From Nocardioides deserti (lineage in GTDB: Bacteria; Actinomycetota; Actinomycetes; Propionibacteriales; Nocardioidaceae): a DNA stretch of 64,000 bases. The position numbers were made by a program, and so were the translations under genes. The stretch is from the NCBI RefSeq assembly GCF_014266025.1, contig NZ_JACMYC010000002.1, positions 1 through 64,000 of the forward strand, read 5' to 3'. Under the pieces are notes generated by a model. The model was not told where the DNA came from. It worked only from the letters and a program-made list of their open reading frames with translations, and did not search any database. This document shows, piece by piece, positions 18,400-27,315 of this stretch. Position 1 is the stretch's first letter. Every line of letters begins with the position of its first letter.

Positions 18400-18918
18400 T
18401 CACACCAGGTGGTTGTCGTGGCGCGTGCAGAACGCGACGTACTCCTCCTGGCTGACCTCACGACCGGACGTGAACATCTCCACCAGGCCCTCGAAGTACG
18501 CCTCGCGGGGGGCGCCGGGGGTGAAGAGGATCAGCATCGACGCCGGCTCGCCGGACTCGTTGCGGAACGCGTGGACCGATCCCTCCGGCACGTGGCAGAA
18601 GTCCCCCGGCCCGGCGTCGGACCAGTCGCGTCCGTCGTGCAGGCGGACGGTCCCGGACAGCACGAAGAACGCCTCGGACATGGTGCGGTGGAAGTGCGGG
18701 GCGGGACCACCCGGCTGGGGACCCATGTCCCAGCGGTAGAGCCCGTAGCGCCCGTCGGTCGTGGCACCGGTCGCCAGGTAGTGGGCGAACCCGCCCAGGG
18801 TGTCGAGGTCAGCCGGCGCGTCGGACCGGCGGAGGCGGGCCGCGGCCTCGGGCACGTCCGCGACGTACAGCTCTGGAGGGTAGGTCGCCGGGGCGCGCCA
18901 GGGGTCCGGGTACGTCAT
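18400..18918 (-). CDS. Cupin-domain protein
   Basis: 172 residues. Cupin motif 1 is PAPHFHRTMSEAFFVLSGTV (two His and a Glu as metal ligands) and motif 2 GDFCHVPEGSVHAFRN supplies the last His. A single-domain metal-binding cupin; possible roles are oxygenase, isomerase or ligand sensor. No neighbour fixes the function. Confidence 0.82.
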   Translation of the reverse strand: MTYPDPWRAPATYPPELYVADVPEAAARLRRSDAPADLDTLGGFAHYLATGATTDGRYGLYRWDMGPQPGGPAPHFHRTMSEAFFVLSGTVRLHDGRDWSDAGPGDFCHVPEGSVHAFRNESGEPASMLILFTPGAPREAYFEGLVEMFTSGREVSQEEYVAFCTRHDNHLV

Positions 18919-18981
18919 GGTCTGACGCTAGGCCGTGGGAGCAGCTCGCGACAGGCCTGCCGCTCCGGATCCGGACCGTCG

Positions 18982-20016
18982 TCAGGAGGACGGCCAGGAC
19001 CACCCGGCGTCGGCGACGAGACGGTGCAGGTCGGTACGTCGGTCCGCGTGGCGACGGTTGGCCGCGTCGAAGTCCGCCTCGGCGACCGTGGGCACGCCGG
19101 CGCGCCGCAAGGGGGTCAGCGACATCGGTGGCGGCGGCCCCCCGGCGCGGCTGCCGGAGCCCTGGCGCGCCGTGGCCACGAATCGCGCCACCGCGTACCG
19201 CAAGGGCTCGGTCGCGCTCCGGTCCGGACGCACCGACTCCTGCACCCCCTCGGCGAGGACCAGGAGCGCCTCGTCCAGCCGCGCGACCGCGAGCGGCGCG
19301 GCCAGGTGGGGCTGCGGCGAGTGGAAGTAGCGCAGCACGGGATAGGCCAGGTGCTGCTCCGCCGAGGCCGCCACCTCCGACCGCAGGTCGATCAGCTGCT
19401 GCTCGAACATCTGGCTGAACCCCTCGCCGGTCCAGCCGCGCTCGACGATCGCGGTGCTCGACCCCCCGAGGGCGTGGATGGAGACGGCCAGGGCACGGCG
19501 GGTGACGACCGCCGCGATGACGGAGATGAGGTAGGTGATCGCGAGCGTGACCAGGAACAGCCCGGAGAAGCTGGCGGCGGCCATGACGACACGCCACGAG
19601 CCGTCGGCGGAGACCACGTCACCGGTGCCGAGGGTGAAGACCGTCATCCCCGCGTAGTAGACGACGTCGCCCGGACCGACAGGTGCGCCGCTCTGCGAGT
19701 CCACGACGGCTCCGGACCCCGCGAACACCAGCGCCCATCCCGCCCACAGGACCGCGACCCACGCGAGCACCGTCGTGGTGAGCAGGACGGCACCGACCGC
19801 GGTCAGGAACGACCCTTCCTTCCCCGTGCGGTGCGCCGCCAGCGCGAGCCGCCAGCACCATGCGAGCAGGCGGGTCGTCAGCGGTCCGGCGCCGCTGGAG
19901 ACCGAGAGGGTGGTCGCGAGCGCGTCGACGGCCACCGCAGCGACCAGCACGGCGCCGAGGACGATCAGCACGACGTCAGGCACGGGGCGCCGGTAGCCGA
20001 CCGGAGGCGGCGCCAT
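18982..20016 (-). CDS. Two-transmembrane ion channel protein (K+ channel-like)
   Basis: 344 residues from the ATG at 20016; an in-frame ATG at 20166 adds 50 residues that run through the tRNA-like remnant and are unlikely. There is an N-terminal membrane segment (DVVLIVLGAVLVAAVAVDAL), then TM-pore-TM with the pore loop YYAGMTVFTLGTGDVVS. This is where potassium channels carry TVGYGD; here it reads TLGTGD, so selectivity may differ. A helical cytoplasmic domain of about 150 residues follows. Confidence 0.75.
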   Translation of the reverse strand: MAPPPVGYRRPVPDVVLIVLGAVLVAAVAVDALATTLSVSSGAGPLTTRLLAWCWRLALAAHRTGKEGSFLTAVGAVLLTTTVLAWVAVLWAGWALVFAGSGAVVDSQSGAPVGPGDVVYYAGMTVFTLGTGDVVSADGSWRVVMAAASFSGLFLVTLAITYLISVIAAVVTRRALAVSIHALGGSSTAIVERGWTGEGFSQMFEQQLIDLRSEVAASAEQHLAYPVLRYFHSPQPHLAAPLAVARLDEALLVLAEGVQESVRPDRSATEPLRYAVARFVATARQGSGSRAGGPPPPMSLTPLRRAGVPTVAEADFDAANRRHADRRTDLHRLVADAGWSWPSS

Positions 20017-20083
20017 CCCCGCAGGACCGCGCCCGCCCGGAACGACCGAGCGGCTCGCGCCGCCGGCGGGAGCCCTCTGGTCG

Positions 20084-20132
20084 TGCGCCTGTAGCGATGT
20101 GAACCGCCAGACCTTCTGTTCGGTGACCAGGT
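20084..20132 (-). other. Degenerate tRNA-Arg-like 3' fragment (old attachment site?)
   Basis: On the plus strand GCGCCTGTAG is shared exactly with the tRNA-Arg fragment at 21,914. ACCTTCTG and most other positions also match, with one inserted base and scattered changes. The T-loop (TTCACAT) and anticodon arm no longer fold well. It looks like an older, decaying copy of the same tRNA tail. Confidence 0.4.
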
Positions 20133-20208
20133 GCTTGCCCCCGCACCCCCTCTCGGGCGCCTCCACCGTTCACCGCCGTCCTGCACCCCACGATGCGGCC
20201 GGGCGCGC

Positions 20209-20226
20209 TCCCGAAGCACACGACCC
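20209..20226. repeat. 18-bp direct repeat, left copy
   Basis: TCCCGAAGCACACGACCC occurs here and again at 21214-21231, one copy on each side of the serine protease gene. The right copy forms one arm of a long hairpin. Duplicated ends of this kind suggest that the protease segment was inserted or copied as a unit. Confidence 0.6.
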
Positions 20227-20314
20227 ACGGGCGCGCGACCCCGAAATCGGGTATTCGCCGGCCGCCGCGCGCGTGCTGCACTGGGCTCCCGTTCCTCGTC
20301 CCCCGGAGGTCCTC

Positions 20315-21166
20315 ATGCGTTCCCGTCTCCCTGCCCTGCTCCTCACGGCCGCGACCGCCCTCGCCCTGGTCGCACCCTCCGGCGCCGCCTCCGCGAGCAC
20401 CGGTGGCACCGTCGACACCGCCAACCGCTACTCCGGCGTCGCCCTCATCGCGTTCTACGACGACGGCGTCCGCTACCGGTGCTCGGCCACGCTCGTCAGC
20501 CCGACCGTCCTGCTCACCGCCGCGCACTGCACCGACGGCGTGGAGGGGCTGACCGCGGTGACGTTCGAGCCTCTCGTCGACGACGCACCCCCGGCCGACC
20601 TGCCGGTCGCATCGGACCCGACCGCCGGGTACACCGCCGCCGACATCACCGCCGCGGGCTTCCTCCCCGGCGAGGGCGAGACCCACCCGGCGTACTCCGA
20701 CTTCACCGACCTGGACAACTGGAACGACGTGGGCGTCGTCGTCCTGGACGAGCCGGTGACCGGCGTCGACATCACGCCCATCGCGACCGTGGGCACGCTG
20801 GACGCGATCCCGCGCCGCGACCTGCGCTCGACGCTGTTCCGCGCGGTCGGCTACGGCACCGAGGTCCGCAAGGCCGACTCCGGCCCGCAGACCCCCACAC
20901 CGATGAGCTACCCGATCGTCCGACGCTACGTCGACATGCCCGGCCAGAAGCTCACCCCGCAGGTCCTGCAGACCAACGGCAACGAGAAGGACAACGCCGG
21001 CACCGGTGGCACGTGCTTCGGCGACTCCGGCGGCCCGCTGCTGCTCGACGGTGAGATCGTCGGCGTCACCAGCTACGGGTACACCTCGAACTGTCGCTAC
21101 ATCGACGGCTACCAGCGGGTCGACATCGCGGTGGTCCAGGACTGGCTGGCGCAGTTCGGGCTCTGA
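20315..21166 (+). CDS. Secreted trypsin-like serine protease
   Basis: 283 residues; the ATG at 20315 follows GGAGGTCCTC. Signal peptide cleaves near GAASA. The chymotrypsin-fold triad is His71 in LTAAHC, Asp138 in NWNDVGVVVL and Ser238 in GTCFGDSGGP. The S1-region Asp-Ser-Gly-Gly and TSYGYTSNC are present, so it should be active. It lies between two tRNA-like fragments with a duplicated 18-bp flank and a strong hairpin just after its stop, so it may be a small separate insertion. Confidence 0.9.
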   Translation: MRSRLPALLLTAATALALVAPSGAASASTGGTVDTANRYSGVALIAFYDDGVRYRCSATLVSPTVLLTAAHCTDGVEGLTAVTFEPLVDDAPPADLPVASDPTAGYTAADITAAGFLPGEGETHPAYSDFTDLDNWNDVGVVVLDEPVTGVDITPIATVGTLDAIPRRDLRSTLFRAVGYGTEVRKADSGPQTPTPMSYPIVRRYVDMPGQKLTPQVLQTNGNEKDNAGTGGTCFGDSGGPLLLDGEIVGVTSYGYTSNCRYIDGYQRVDIAVVQDWLAQFGL

Positions 21167-21176
21167 CCGCACCGCT

Positions 21177-21236
21177 CCGCGGGGTCGTGTGCCCGACGAC
21201 GTGTCCTGGCGAGTCCCGAAGCACACGACCCCGCGG
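21177..21236. terminator. 16-bp perfect-stem hairpin after the protease gene
   Basis: CCGCGGGGTCGTGTGC at 21177-21192 pairs perfectly with GCACACGACCCCGCGG at 21221-21236 around a 28-base loop. It begins ten bases after the protease stop. The right arm overlaps the 18-bp direct repeat. Likely a terminator, or a recombination-prone palindrome. Confidence 0.6.
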
Positions 21237-21239
21237 CGC

Positions 21240-21716
21240 ACGCCGCGACGCCGGTGCGGATCGTGACCTCGTCGAGCTCGGCGCGGAACTGGTCGTTGCT
21301 GGTGGAGGTGGCGTTCCTGCCGCCGATCCGCAGGGGCGCGGCGTTGGCGAGCACGCCGGCCGCGGCCAGGCCGCGGACGCGGACCACGCCGCCGGTCCCG
21401 TTGGAGTAGCCCTTCTGCACGACGTTCATCGTCCGCCGGCTCGCCTCGCGGGTCATGCGGACGTCGACGGACACCTCGAGGTCGCCTGCGCCGGGGTCGG
21501 GCGACGGGTCGTCGAGCACCTCGACGACGACTCGCCCGCAGGTCGGGCACGCGTACCGGCGGCGGTGGCCGATGCCGTCGGCACGGCGGCCGCCGCCGGC
21601 GGATCCGGAGACGGTGCCGCCCCGGCCGTGCCAGCGAGCGCGGCCAGCACCGCCACGCCGGCGGCGAAGTTCGGCGTACGTCGTCGGGCTCGTCGGCCGG
21701 GTCGGCGGCCTGCCAT
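21240..21716 (-). pseudogene. Broken secreted LamG-domain protein
   Basis: The minus strand has an ATG at 21716 with a signal-like peptide (RTPNFAAGVAVLAALAGTAGA). A different frame then continues with RVVVEVLDDPSPDPGAGDLE and NVVQKGYSNGTGG. It jumps to GVLANAAPLRIGGRN and FRAELDEVTIRTG, the end of a LamG/concanavalin-like jelly-roll domain. The middle of the domain is missing, at least one frameshift is needed, and the 3' end runs into the hairpin. I read it as a decayed remnant next to the tRNA site. Confidence 0.6.
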
Positions 21717-21875
21717 CGCTGCACCCTTCGCGCGGCCGACGGACCGCGCCGCAGCCGTCCCGACCCTCGTACGCGAGCGAGCCCCCACGTCCCTCGTTCG
21801 AGGTAACCGAGCAGCCCAGCGACCCCCGACGGCACGCGCAGGGAGGGCGACCGATCGACCCCGGTGAACGACGAA

Positions 21876-21902
21876 GCGGCCCCCACCGCCGGTGGGGGCC
21901 GC
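21876..21902 (-). terminator. tRNA-Arg terminator hairpin
   Basis: GCGGCCCCCACC, a GCC loop and GGTGGGGGCCGC form a 12-bp perfect stem, followed on the minus strand by TTCGTCGTT. It lies directly 3' of the tRNA fragment, as the terminator of the original tRNA gene would. Confidence 0.7.
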
Positions 21903-21913
21903 CTACGTCCTGC

Positions 21914-21961
21914 GCGCCTGTAGGGATTCGAACCCCAAACCTTCTGATCCGTAGTCAGAGT
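21914..21961 (-). other. 3' portion of tRNA-Arg(ACG): probable island attachment site
   Basis: Read on the minus strand this holds the anticodon arm TCTGA-CTACGGA-TCAGA (anticodon ACG), the variable region AGGTT, the T-arm with TTCGAAT loop and the 3' acceptor strand CAGGCGC. The 5' acceptor and D-arm are absent: upstream sequence (GCGCGTCAC) is unrelated. Integrases that use tRNA genes duplicate exactly this 3' part, so this is the leftover att copy. Confidence 0.8.
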
Positions 21962-21966
21962 GACGC

Positions 21967-23800
21967 GCACTGGTCCCGGGCGGGGACGGGGTTGGTGGCG
22001 GGCATGGGAGTCACTGTCCGCGGGGTTGACGGTCCGTCAATCACCGCCCTGACCTGGGCCGACGCTGCGCTTCCGGATGCCCGGGCCGCCTCGGTCGCTC
22101 GCTGAAGCTCAGAGTGGCGTCGGCGGGTTGTGTGTCATGCCTGAGCTCGCTTGTGTGTATCTCGCCCCGGTTCGAGTTGTGCCCTAGTCCCTCGCGCAAG
22201 GCGTTTGCACGACTGCCAGACGCGCAAGTCCTCCTCCACGCTGCCGAAGCGATTCCGGGCCGAAGGAAGTACGACAAGGGTGTCGATACCTGCGCTGACG
22301 ATGCTGCGCTCGGTTCCGGACATTCACGGAGAAGGCCCTGGCGCGTTGCCCGTCCCGGCCGCCTCGGATCCCGCCTCTTTCGCCGTCTTGGCGTCGGTGC
22401 GCCGCGCCCGCTCGCGGTGGACCTAGTCCTGCCTGGTCGGCTGCTCGGTCGTGCTGAACTCGCTCGCCCAACTCGCACCAGTGCCGCCTGGTAGCTCGAC
22501 CGCTGAGAAGCGGCGTCTTCTACCCACTACACGGGCCGGTAAGGGGCTCCGGCTTCTCTGACCCGGTGACCTCTGCTTCGACTGAGCGAGACGACAGCCC
22601 GTAAGCATGTGCCGCGCCAGGCGACCGCTTCTGCCCCCGTAACCGACGCCAAACCGAGTGGGTTGGATTACCGGTGCCGTCCCGAGTTGTCGCCGCTCCG
22701 GCGCCTGACGTCCGCCGCGTGGCGTCGCCGAGAGCTGGGCAGCGCCATGAACATGGACTGCTCGCCAGGCTACGGCCTGAAGCCCGCCGCGACAGCTCGG
22801 TTGCGAAGGCCGTCAATAGGTCGCGTTGACGCTCAGTCTCGATCGACCGTAACTCTTCCAACTCTGCCCCTAGGCGTTCGAAGTAGTCCCGCGTGCAGTC
22901 CGCATAGGTACGTGAAAGCCTAGCCAATGAGGCCGCATTGCCGTCGCGGCTCATCGCCGTGTCGACCGCATCCAGGAAGGCAGCCGGCACATTTCGGCCG
23001 ATTTCGAAGGAGGACCTGGCTCGCATACAACGGCGCATCGGGGCCGTCAACGAAAGGAGGTTCGCTGAACGCTGCACCGCGACGACCTCGCGTCGCGGAG
23101 CGCCCGGACCTTCCGCGATGCCCCGTCAACGCTCTGCATACGGTCGGGTTGATCGATGACTCCTCGCCTACGCCACCGCCGGCATCCACGTGAACCCGGT
23201 CATCGCAGCTGCTCTGGACGCCGGGACGCGTCCTTGAGAGTACGGGCAGTCAGCGAGTTGCCCGCGCTTCACGACGCGTCCTAGGCGGGCTGGCCGCCGT
23301 CGACACGGACGTTCCCATGGCGCTCGCCATGGAAGCCTTAGCTGGCTTCTTGGCAGTCGCTATCACCGCGGCGCGACGCTCCGTTGCCCGCCGGCCAGGT
23401 ACCGAGGCGGCGTCTCACCCGCGCTCAAGTTCGTCAAACCGCTCGGCGCAAAGCATGGTCAGGCGCTGACGTGTGCTGCATACGGAGTCGCGCGGCCGCT
23501 GGCTTGATCAGGCACCTCAACGAACCGGACCCGAGGTGTTGCCTAGGGCGTCGCAGCTCCGCACCTTCGGGCGTGCGACATCACTTGATCCGCGTCCCCC
23601 GGTGTCAGAGCCAGTGACCAGAGGCCGCCCCTTATCCTTCACGGCAATGGGGCCATCACTCAGATTCCCCGGGCGGGCGCGGCTCTCGAGGTGTGCAACT
23701 TGGTAGCCCCAGATTCCGCCGAGCGGCCCCGGACTTCGTTCACCCCCTGGGCGCCGCTCGCGGACATTCGCGCTGCTCGTGCACAACTAGAGTCACACTC
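21967..23800. other. Left end of the island: low coding density, no recognisable genes
   Basis: About 1.8 kb right of the tRNA fragment with only short, mutually overlapping frames of poor codon use on both strands. No integrase, excisionase or transposase could be recognised. One helical fragment at 22,520-23,077 is listed separately. It is probably the debris of genes once at the island end. Confidence 0.5.
22520..23077 (-). CDS. Uncertain helical protein fragment
   Basis: A frame of 185 codons. The first 105 residues look like a real acidic, helical protein (FLDAVDTAMSRDGNAASLARL, FERLGAELEELRSIETER), which could form a coiled coil. The rest is Ser/Arg-rich and looks out of frame, so the gene is probably broken. 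No family recognised. Confidence 0.3.
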   Translation of the reverse strand: MQRSANLLSLTAPMRRCMRARSSFEIGRNVPAAFLDAVDTAMSRDGNAASLARLSRTYADCTRDYFERLGAELEELRSIETERQRDLLTAFATELSRRASGRSLASSPCSWRCPALGDATRRTSGAGAATTRDGTGNPTHSVWRRLRGQKRSPGAAHAYGLSSRSVEAEVTGSEKPEPLTGPCSG

Positions 23801-24799
23801 ATGACCACCGACCTCGGCCATCCCACCGTCCTCGACCCTGCATCGGCTCGAGAGGTGCTGCTGGCAGCACCCCGCGGTTACTGCGCCGGCGTGGATCGAG
23901 CGGTCATCACGGTCGAAAAGGCGTTGGACCTCTACGGCCCTCCCGTCTACGTGCGCAAGCAGATCGTCCACAACACGCATGTGGTGGCCAATCTCGAGTC
24001 GCGGGGCGCGATTTTCGTGGAGGAGCTCCACGAGGTGCCCCAAGGCGAGACGGTCGTCTTCTCCGCCCACGGGGTCTCACCCGCCGTACACCTCGAAGCC
24101 GCTCAGCGGAGCCTGAAGACCATCGACGCCACCTGCCCGCTAGTGACCAAGGTGCACTACGAAGCCAGGCGCTTCGCCAGCGACGACTACGACATCTTGC
24201 TCATCGGGCACGCTGGGCATGAGGAAGTGGAGGGAACCGCCGGTGAGGCCCCCGACCACATTCAGCTCGTGCAAAGCCCCGACGACGTGGCCCACGTCGA
24301 GGTGCGAGATCCCGCCAAGGTGGCGTGGCTTTCACAGACCACACTGTCGGTGGACGAGACCCTCGAGATCGTCGCGGCCATCCGCAAGCGTTTCCCGTTG
24401 CTGACTGACCCGCCCAGTGACGACATCTGCTACGCCACCCAAAACCGTCAGCTCGCGGTCAAGGAGATCTCGCCGCCCGCCGATCTGGTGCTCGTGGTCG
24501 GGTCGCGTAACTCCTCCAATTCCGTCCGCCTCGTCGAGGTGGCGCTGGAGACCGGCGCCGGAGCGGCCTACCTCGTCGATGACCTCACTGAGATCGAGGA
24601 GGCTTGGCTCGATGGCGTCCGGTTGGTGTCTGTGACCTCCGGTGCCTCCGTCCCTGAGGACTTAGTCGAAGGCGTGCTCAAGTTCCTGGCCGAGCGAGGC
24701 TTTCCCAACGCACGTGCCGTTCACTCGGCCGAGGAGTCGCTAACGTTCGCGTTGCCGCCGGAACTCCGGCGCGACATGCACCTGGCCAGTCCGAGCTAA
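23801..24799 (+). CDS. ispH: 4-hydroxy-3-methylbut-2-enyl diphosphate reductase (IspH/LytB)
   Basis: 332 residues from the ATG at 23801; longer frames upstream lack a start signal, and TAGAGT just upstream could be a -10 element giving a very short leader. The three Fe-S cysteines are present: Cys28 in PRGYCAGV, Cys112 in DATCPLV and Cys210 in DDICYATQ, with the substrate His residues in VHNTHVV and FSAHGVSP. IspH makes IPP and DMAPP in the last step of the MEP pathway using a [4Fe-4S] cluster. The core genome should have its own copy, so this is probably an island-borne second enzyme. Confidence 0.93.
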   Translation: MTTDLGHPTVLDPASAREVLLAAPRGYCAGVDRAVITVEKALDLYGPPVYVRKQIVHNTHVVANLESRGAIFVEELHEVPQGETVVFSAHGVSPAVHLEAAQRSLKTIDATCPLVTKVHYEARRFASDDYDILLIGHAGHEEVEGTAGEAPDHIQLVQSPDDVAHVEVRDPAKVAWLSQTTLSVDETLEIVAAIRKRFPLLTDPPSDDICYATQNRQLAVKEISPPADLVLVVGSRNSSNSVRLVEVALETGAGAAYLVDDLTEIEEAWLDGVRLVSVTSGASVPEDLVEGVLKFLAERGFPNARAVHSAEESLTFALPPELRRDMHLASPS

Positions 24800-24803
24800 G
24801 CCG

Positions 24804-24834
24804 GCGGGGGCTCGTACTGGACCTCCACCCCCGC
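24804..24834 (+). terminator. Probable terminator after ispH
   Basis: GCGGGGG and CCCCCGC form a 7-bp stem with a 17-base loop, starting five bases after the ispH stop codon. Confidence 0.4.
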
Positions 24835-25599
24835 GGTTCGCAGCTGTGGGGGCCTGGTCGCGTAGCGGCGCAGGCTCCGCCCACGAAGCGGGCATAAGAA
24901 CGCGCGGCGCCCATCCCATCCCGGTCATGCCGCCGTGTCGACGGTGTCGGCTACCGTGCCGTCGGGACAGCGCGACGTCGTCGCGCTCCGCTTCTACGAG
25001 CGCGGTCCGTGGCAGATGAGCCGCAGCGTCGTGCGTTGCTCACTGGCCAGGCCCGCGAACCCGGACAATCAGACCATCACTGACGCGGAATCAACCCCCC
25101 GCTGCTGAAGGTCAACGCCTGCCGACCTCCTACCAGGGCATACCCGAAAGGCGATCCCGTGCGCCTTCGAGGCGAACCTCGAATCCATTCCGCCATTGCG
25201 CCTCCGCACACGAGCGGTTGGTCTCGACGTCCAGGTCTCAGTGGAGTAGTTCCGGTCGATGCGGAGGCGCCAACCACCGACGTACAAGGGAGGTGCCCCT
25301 GCTAAGACCCTTGTTGAGGCAGCTGTGGCGGATTGCTCCGCTCGTTGTCCGACGACTACGCACGATCATCGTCGGGGCGCAGTTACCGGTCTAGGCAGTG
25401 AAGCGTGCCTCTGCGGCAGCGACCGAACCGTCACCACCCCGATGCGCGTCGTTCGCTCCGAGTGGACGACTCCGGGTCCGATACCGGTTGCGGGCCTCCG
25501 CCCGATCTTAGACAACTCAACCGCTCGACCGGTCACCAGCAAGCCACCTACGGCCCCTTGGACCGCCCACCCGCGTCGTCACTGAGCGTGCCAGAGCGC
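24835..25599. other. Gene-poor gap with remnants
   Basis: No complete gene was found. Around 24,944-25,020 the plus strand encodes VPSGQRDVVALRFYE, which looks like the start of sigma-factor region 4 (LPxxQRxVxxLRYYE) but soon loses similarity. Two minus-strand frames near 25,070-25,290 have no recognisable features. Confidence 0.4.
24944..25020 (+). pseudogene. Possible remnant of an ECF sigma factor region 4
   Basis: About 25 codons (SATVPSGQRDVVALRFYERG) match the typical first helix of region 4.2 of ECF sigma factors. No helix-turn-helix follows and no region 2 precedes. It is a short match, so chance is not excluded. Confidence 0.3.
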
Positions 25600-26463
25600 C
25601 TATGGGGGCGGCAGGAGCTGACTGGCCGCGTGCCCGGAACCCGTTTCAGACCGGTCGTCGGACGTCAGTTCGTCGGCGACGGACACGACGAGACCGCCGA
25701 GCATGAAGGCGGTGATCGCGGCCACGAGTGTGGGGGTGGCTAGGGACGGGATGAAGCGACGCATGCCGTCGGCGGGAGCAGAGCTCTGGTGGTACTCATG
25801 GGTGAGTGCATGACCCTTGCCGCGCTGAAGGAGGTAGCGATTCACTGGGTAGGCAGCGAAGAACGCCGCGGTCAGGGCGATCATCATGCCGATCCAGAAG
25901 ATGCTGTTGACCAGCCCGGCGTCCATGGCGCCGGGGATCACCGCCATCACGAGATTGTCGACGAGTTCCATGGTGGCGATGGACAGGGTGTCTGCGGCTA
26001 GCACGACGCTGAGCGCGGCCCCCAGCCCCAGCCCGGTCTTCAGTAGCGGCAAGGTGGATAGGGCATAGCCAAAGAGGAATGCCAGGGTCACGGCCAACAT
26101 GATGGTCCAGCCGTTGCTCAAGCCCACAGCTGTGCCGAGCATCAGGCCGAGGATTTCGCCGATGGCGCAACCGGTGAGGCAGTGCAAAGTGGCACTGACC
26201 GCCATCGTGTTTATGCCGCTCATGCCATGACCGCCATGACCGCCATGACCGCGGCCGATTGCGTCGTGCTCGTGCCCGCCGTGCGAGTTATCGGAACGGG
26301 CGCCGCGGGAGGCGTCCGCGCCTGACTCTGGGCCGTGCGCATGCTCGACGTCCGAGGGCTCACCGGACTGCGCGAACGTCGTGTCATCGGCGCCTAGCTG
26401 ATCCAGTTGTTCGTGGCCCTGATGCCCGTGATGGCGCGGACGACCCGGATCGTGCTCAGTCAT
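25600..26463 (-). CDS. DUF4396 family membrane protein
   Basis: 287 residues; the ATG at 26463 follows GGAAGGAATGTC. A His-rich cytoplasmic N-terminus (HHGHQGHEQLDQLG; HGGHEHDAIGRGHGGHGGHG) is followed by five or six membrane segments with the DUF4396 hallmarks LHCLTGCAIGEILGLMLG and TMELVDNLVMAVIPGAMDAG. The family is common beside copper and metal-resistance genes; its job is unproven. The His clusters suggest metal binding. Transcribed after csoR1, same strand. Confidence 0.82.
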   Translation of the reverse strand: MTEHDPGRPRHHGHQGHEQLDQLGADDTTFAQSGEPSDVEHAHGPESGADASRGARSDNSHGGHEHDAIGRGHGGHGGHGMSGINTMAVSATLHCLTGCAIGEILGLMLGTAVGLSNGWTIMLAVTLAFLFGYALSTLPLLKTGLGLGAALSVVLAADTLSIATMELVDNLVMAVIPGAMDAGLVNSIFWIGMMIALTAAFFAAYPVNRYLLQRGKGHALTHEYHQSSAPADGMRRFIPSLATPTLVAAITAFMLGGLVVSVADELTSDDRSETGSGHAASQLLPPP

Positions 26464-26700
26464 GACATTCCTTCCGTTGGTCGGGCGATAGGACGGGGCG
26501 GTCACCGGCAATCGCGCTTGAGCGACCCGCAGGAGCCGCTCGAGCGATGTAGCGGCCCGGTCGTCGGCACCGAGCTGGGATCGGTGAGGCGCGCGGCGGC
26601 GCACCGGAGTAGGCAGGCACCGGCCCATCGGAGAGCGCTGCGAGCGAGTGTGCGGCCGGAGAAGGCGGGAACGAGATCCATCGGCGGGAGCGATGACTGG

Positions 26701-27102
26701 CTAGGAACGAACGAGGCGAGCGATCGCATCGGCGGCCTCCTTGAGCCTGGCATCGGCGGTGGCGCCGCCTTCGGCTGCGGCGTCCATGACGCAGTGCCGC
26801 AGATGGTCATCGACCAAACCGAGGGCCACCGCCTCCAATGCCTTGGTGAGCGCGCTGACCTGAGTGAGGATGTCGACGCAGTAAACCTGTTCCTGCACCA
26901 TTTGGTGGATGCCGCGAGCTTGGCCCTCGATGCGCTTGAGTCGAGCCAGGTAGCGCTCCTTGTCGGAGATGTAGCCGTGGTGGCTGTGTGCCGTGGCAGC
27001 GGTCTCGCCGGGTTTGGCGGAGTGGGCCGGGGTGAGAGACCCCAGAGCCGGAGGTCGCTCTGTAGACGCCTGAGATCCGGCGACGGTGCTCGTAACGGTC
27101 AT
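26701..27102 (-). CDS. csoR: CsoR family copper-sensing repressor (copy 1)
   Basis: 133 residues. The CsoR four-helix core starts at YISDKERYLARLKRIEGQ. The Cu(I) ligands keep the exact 25 and 29 residue spacing of CsoR: Cys75 in VYCVDIL, His100 and Cys104 in DDHLRHC. The first 45 residues are a variable Ser/Thr/His-rich tail. It lies 214 bp downstream of copA. CsoR binds GC-rich pseudo-palindromes without copper and releases them when Cu(I) binds. Confidence 0.92.
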   Translation of the reverse strand: MTVTSTVAGSQASTERPPALGSLTPAHSAKPGETAATAHSHHGYISDKERYLARLKRIEGQARGIHQMVQEQVYCVDILTQVSALTKALEAVALGLVDDHLRHCVMDAAAEGGATADARLKEAADAIARLVRS

Positions 27103-27315
27103 GGCGGTCAGCTTTCGGTACGGATGGACGGGAGGTTCGGGTGGAGATACGCGGCTTGCCCGGTGACCCGCCAGACGTCGTGGCAGGTCACCGGGCTTGC
27201 GTGGTTGTGGACGGTTGTGTGTTCGGCGGCGTCTGCGTCAGGAAGCGGCAGCCGCGTCGGTGACTACGCCGTGTGACTTCTTCAGCACATGATCAGTTCG
27301 TCCTCCGGCCTGGTG

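Noticed and set aside
21967..23800. Integrase or excisionase expected next to the tRNA site
   Set aside because: No tyrosine or serine recombinase motif could be found in any frame; the integrase is probably at the other end of the island.
25069..25287. Two overlapping minus-strand frames of 66-72 codons
   Set aside because: No ribosome site, no motif and low-quality composition; they overlap each other in different frames.
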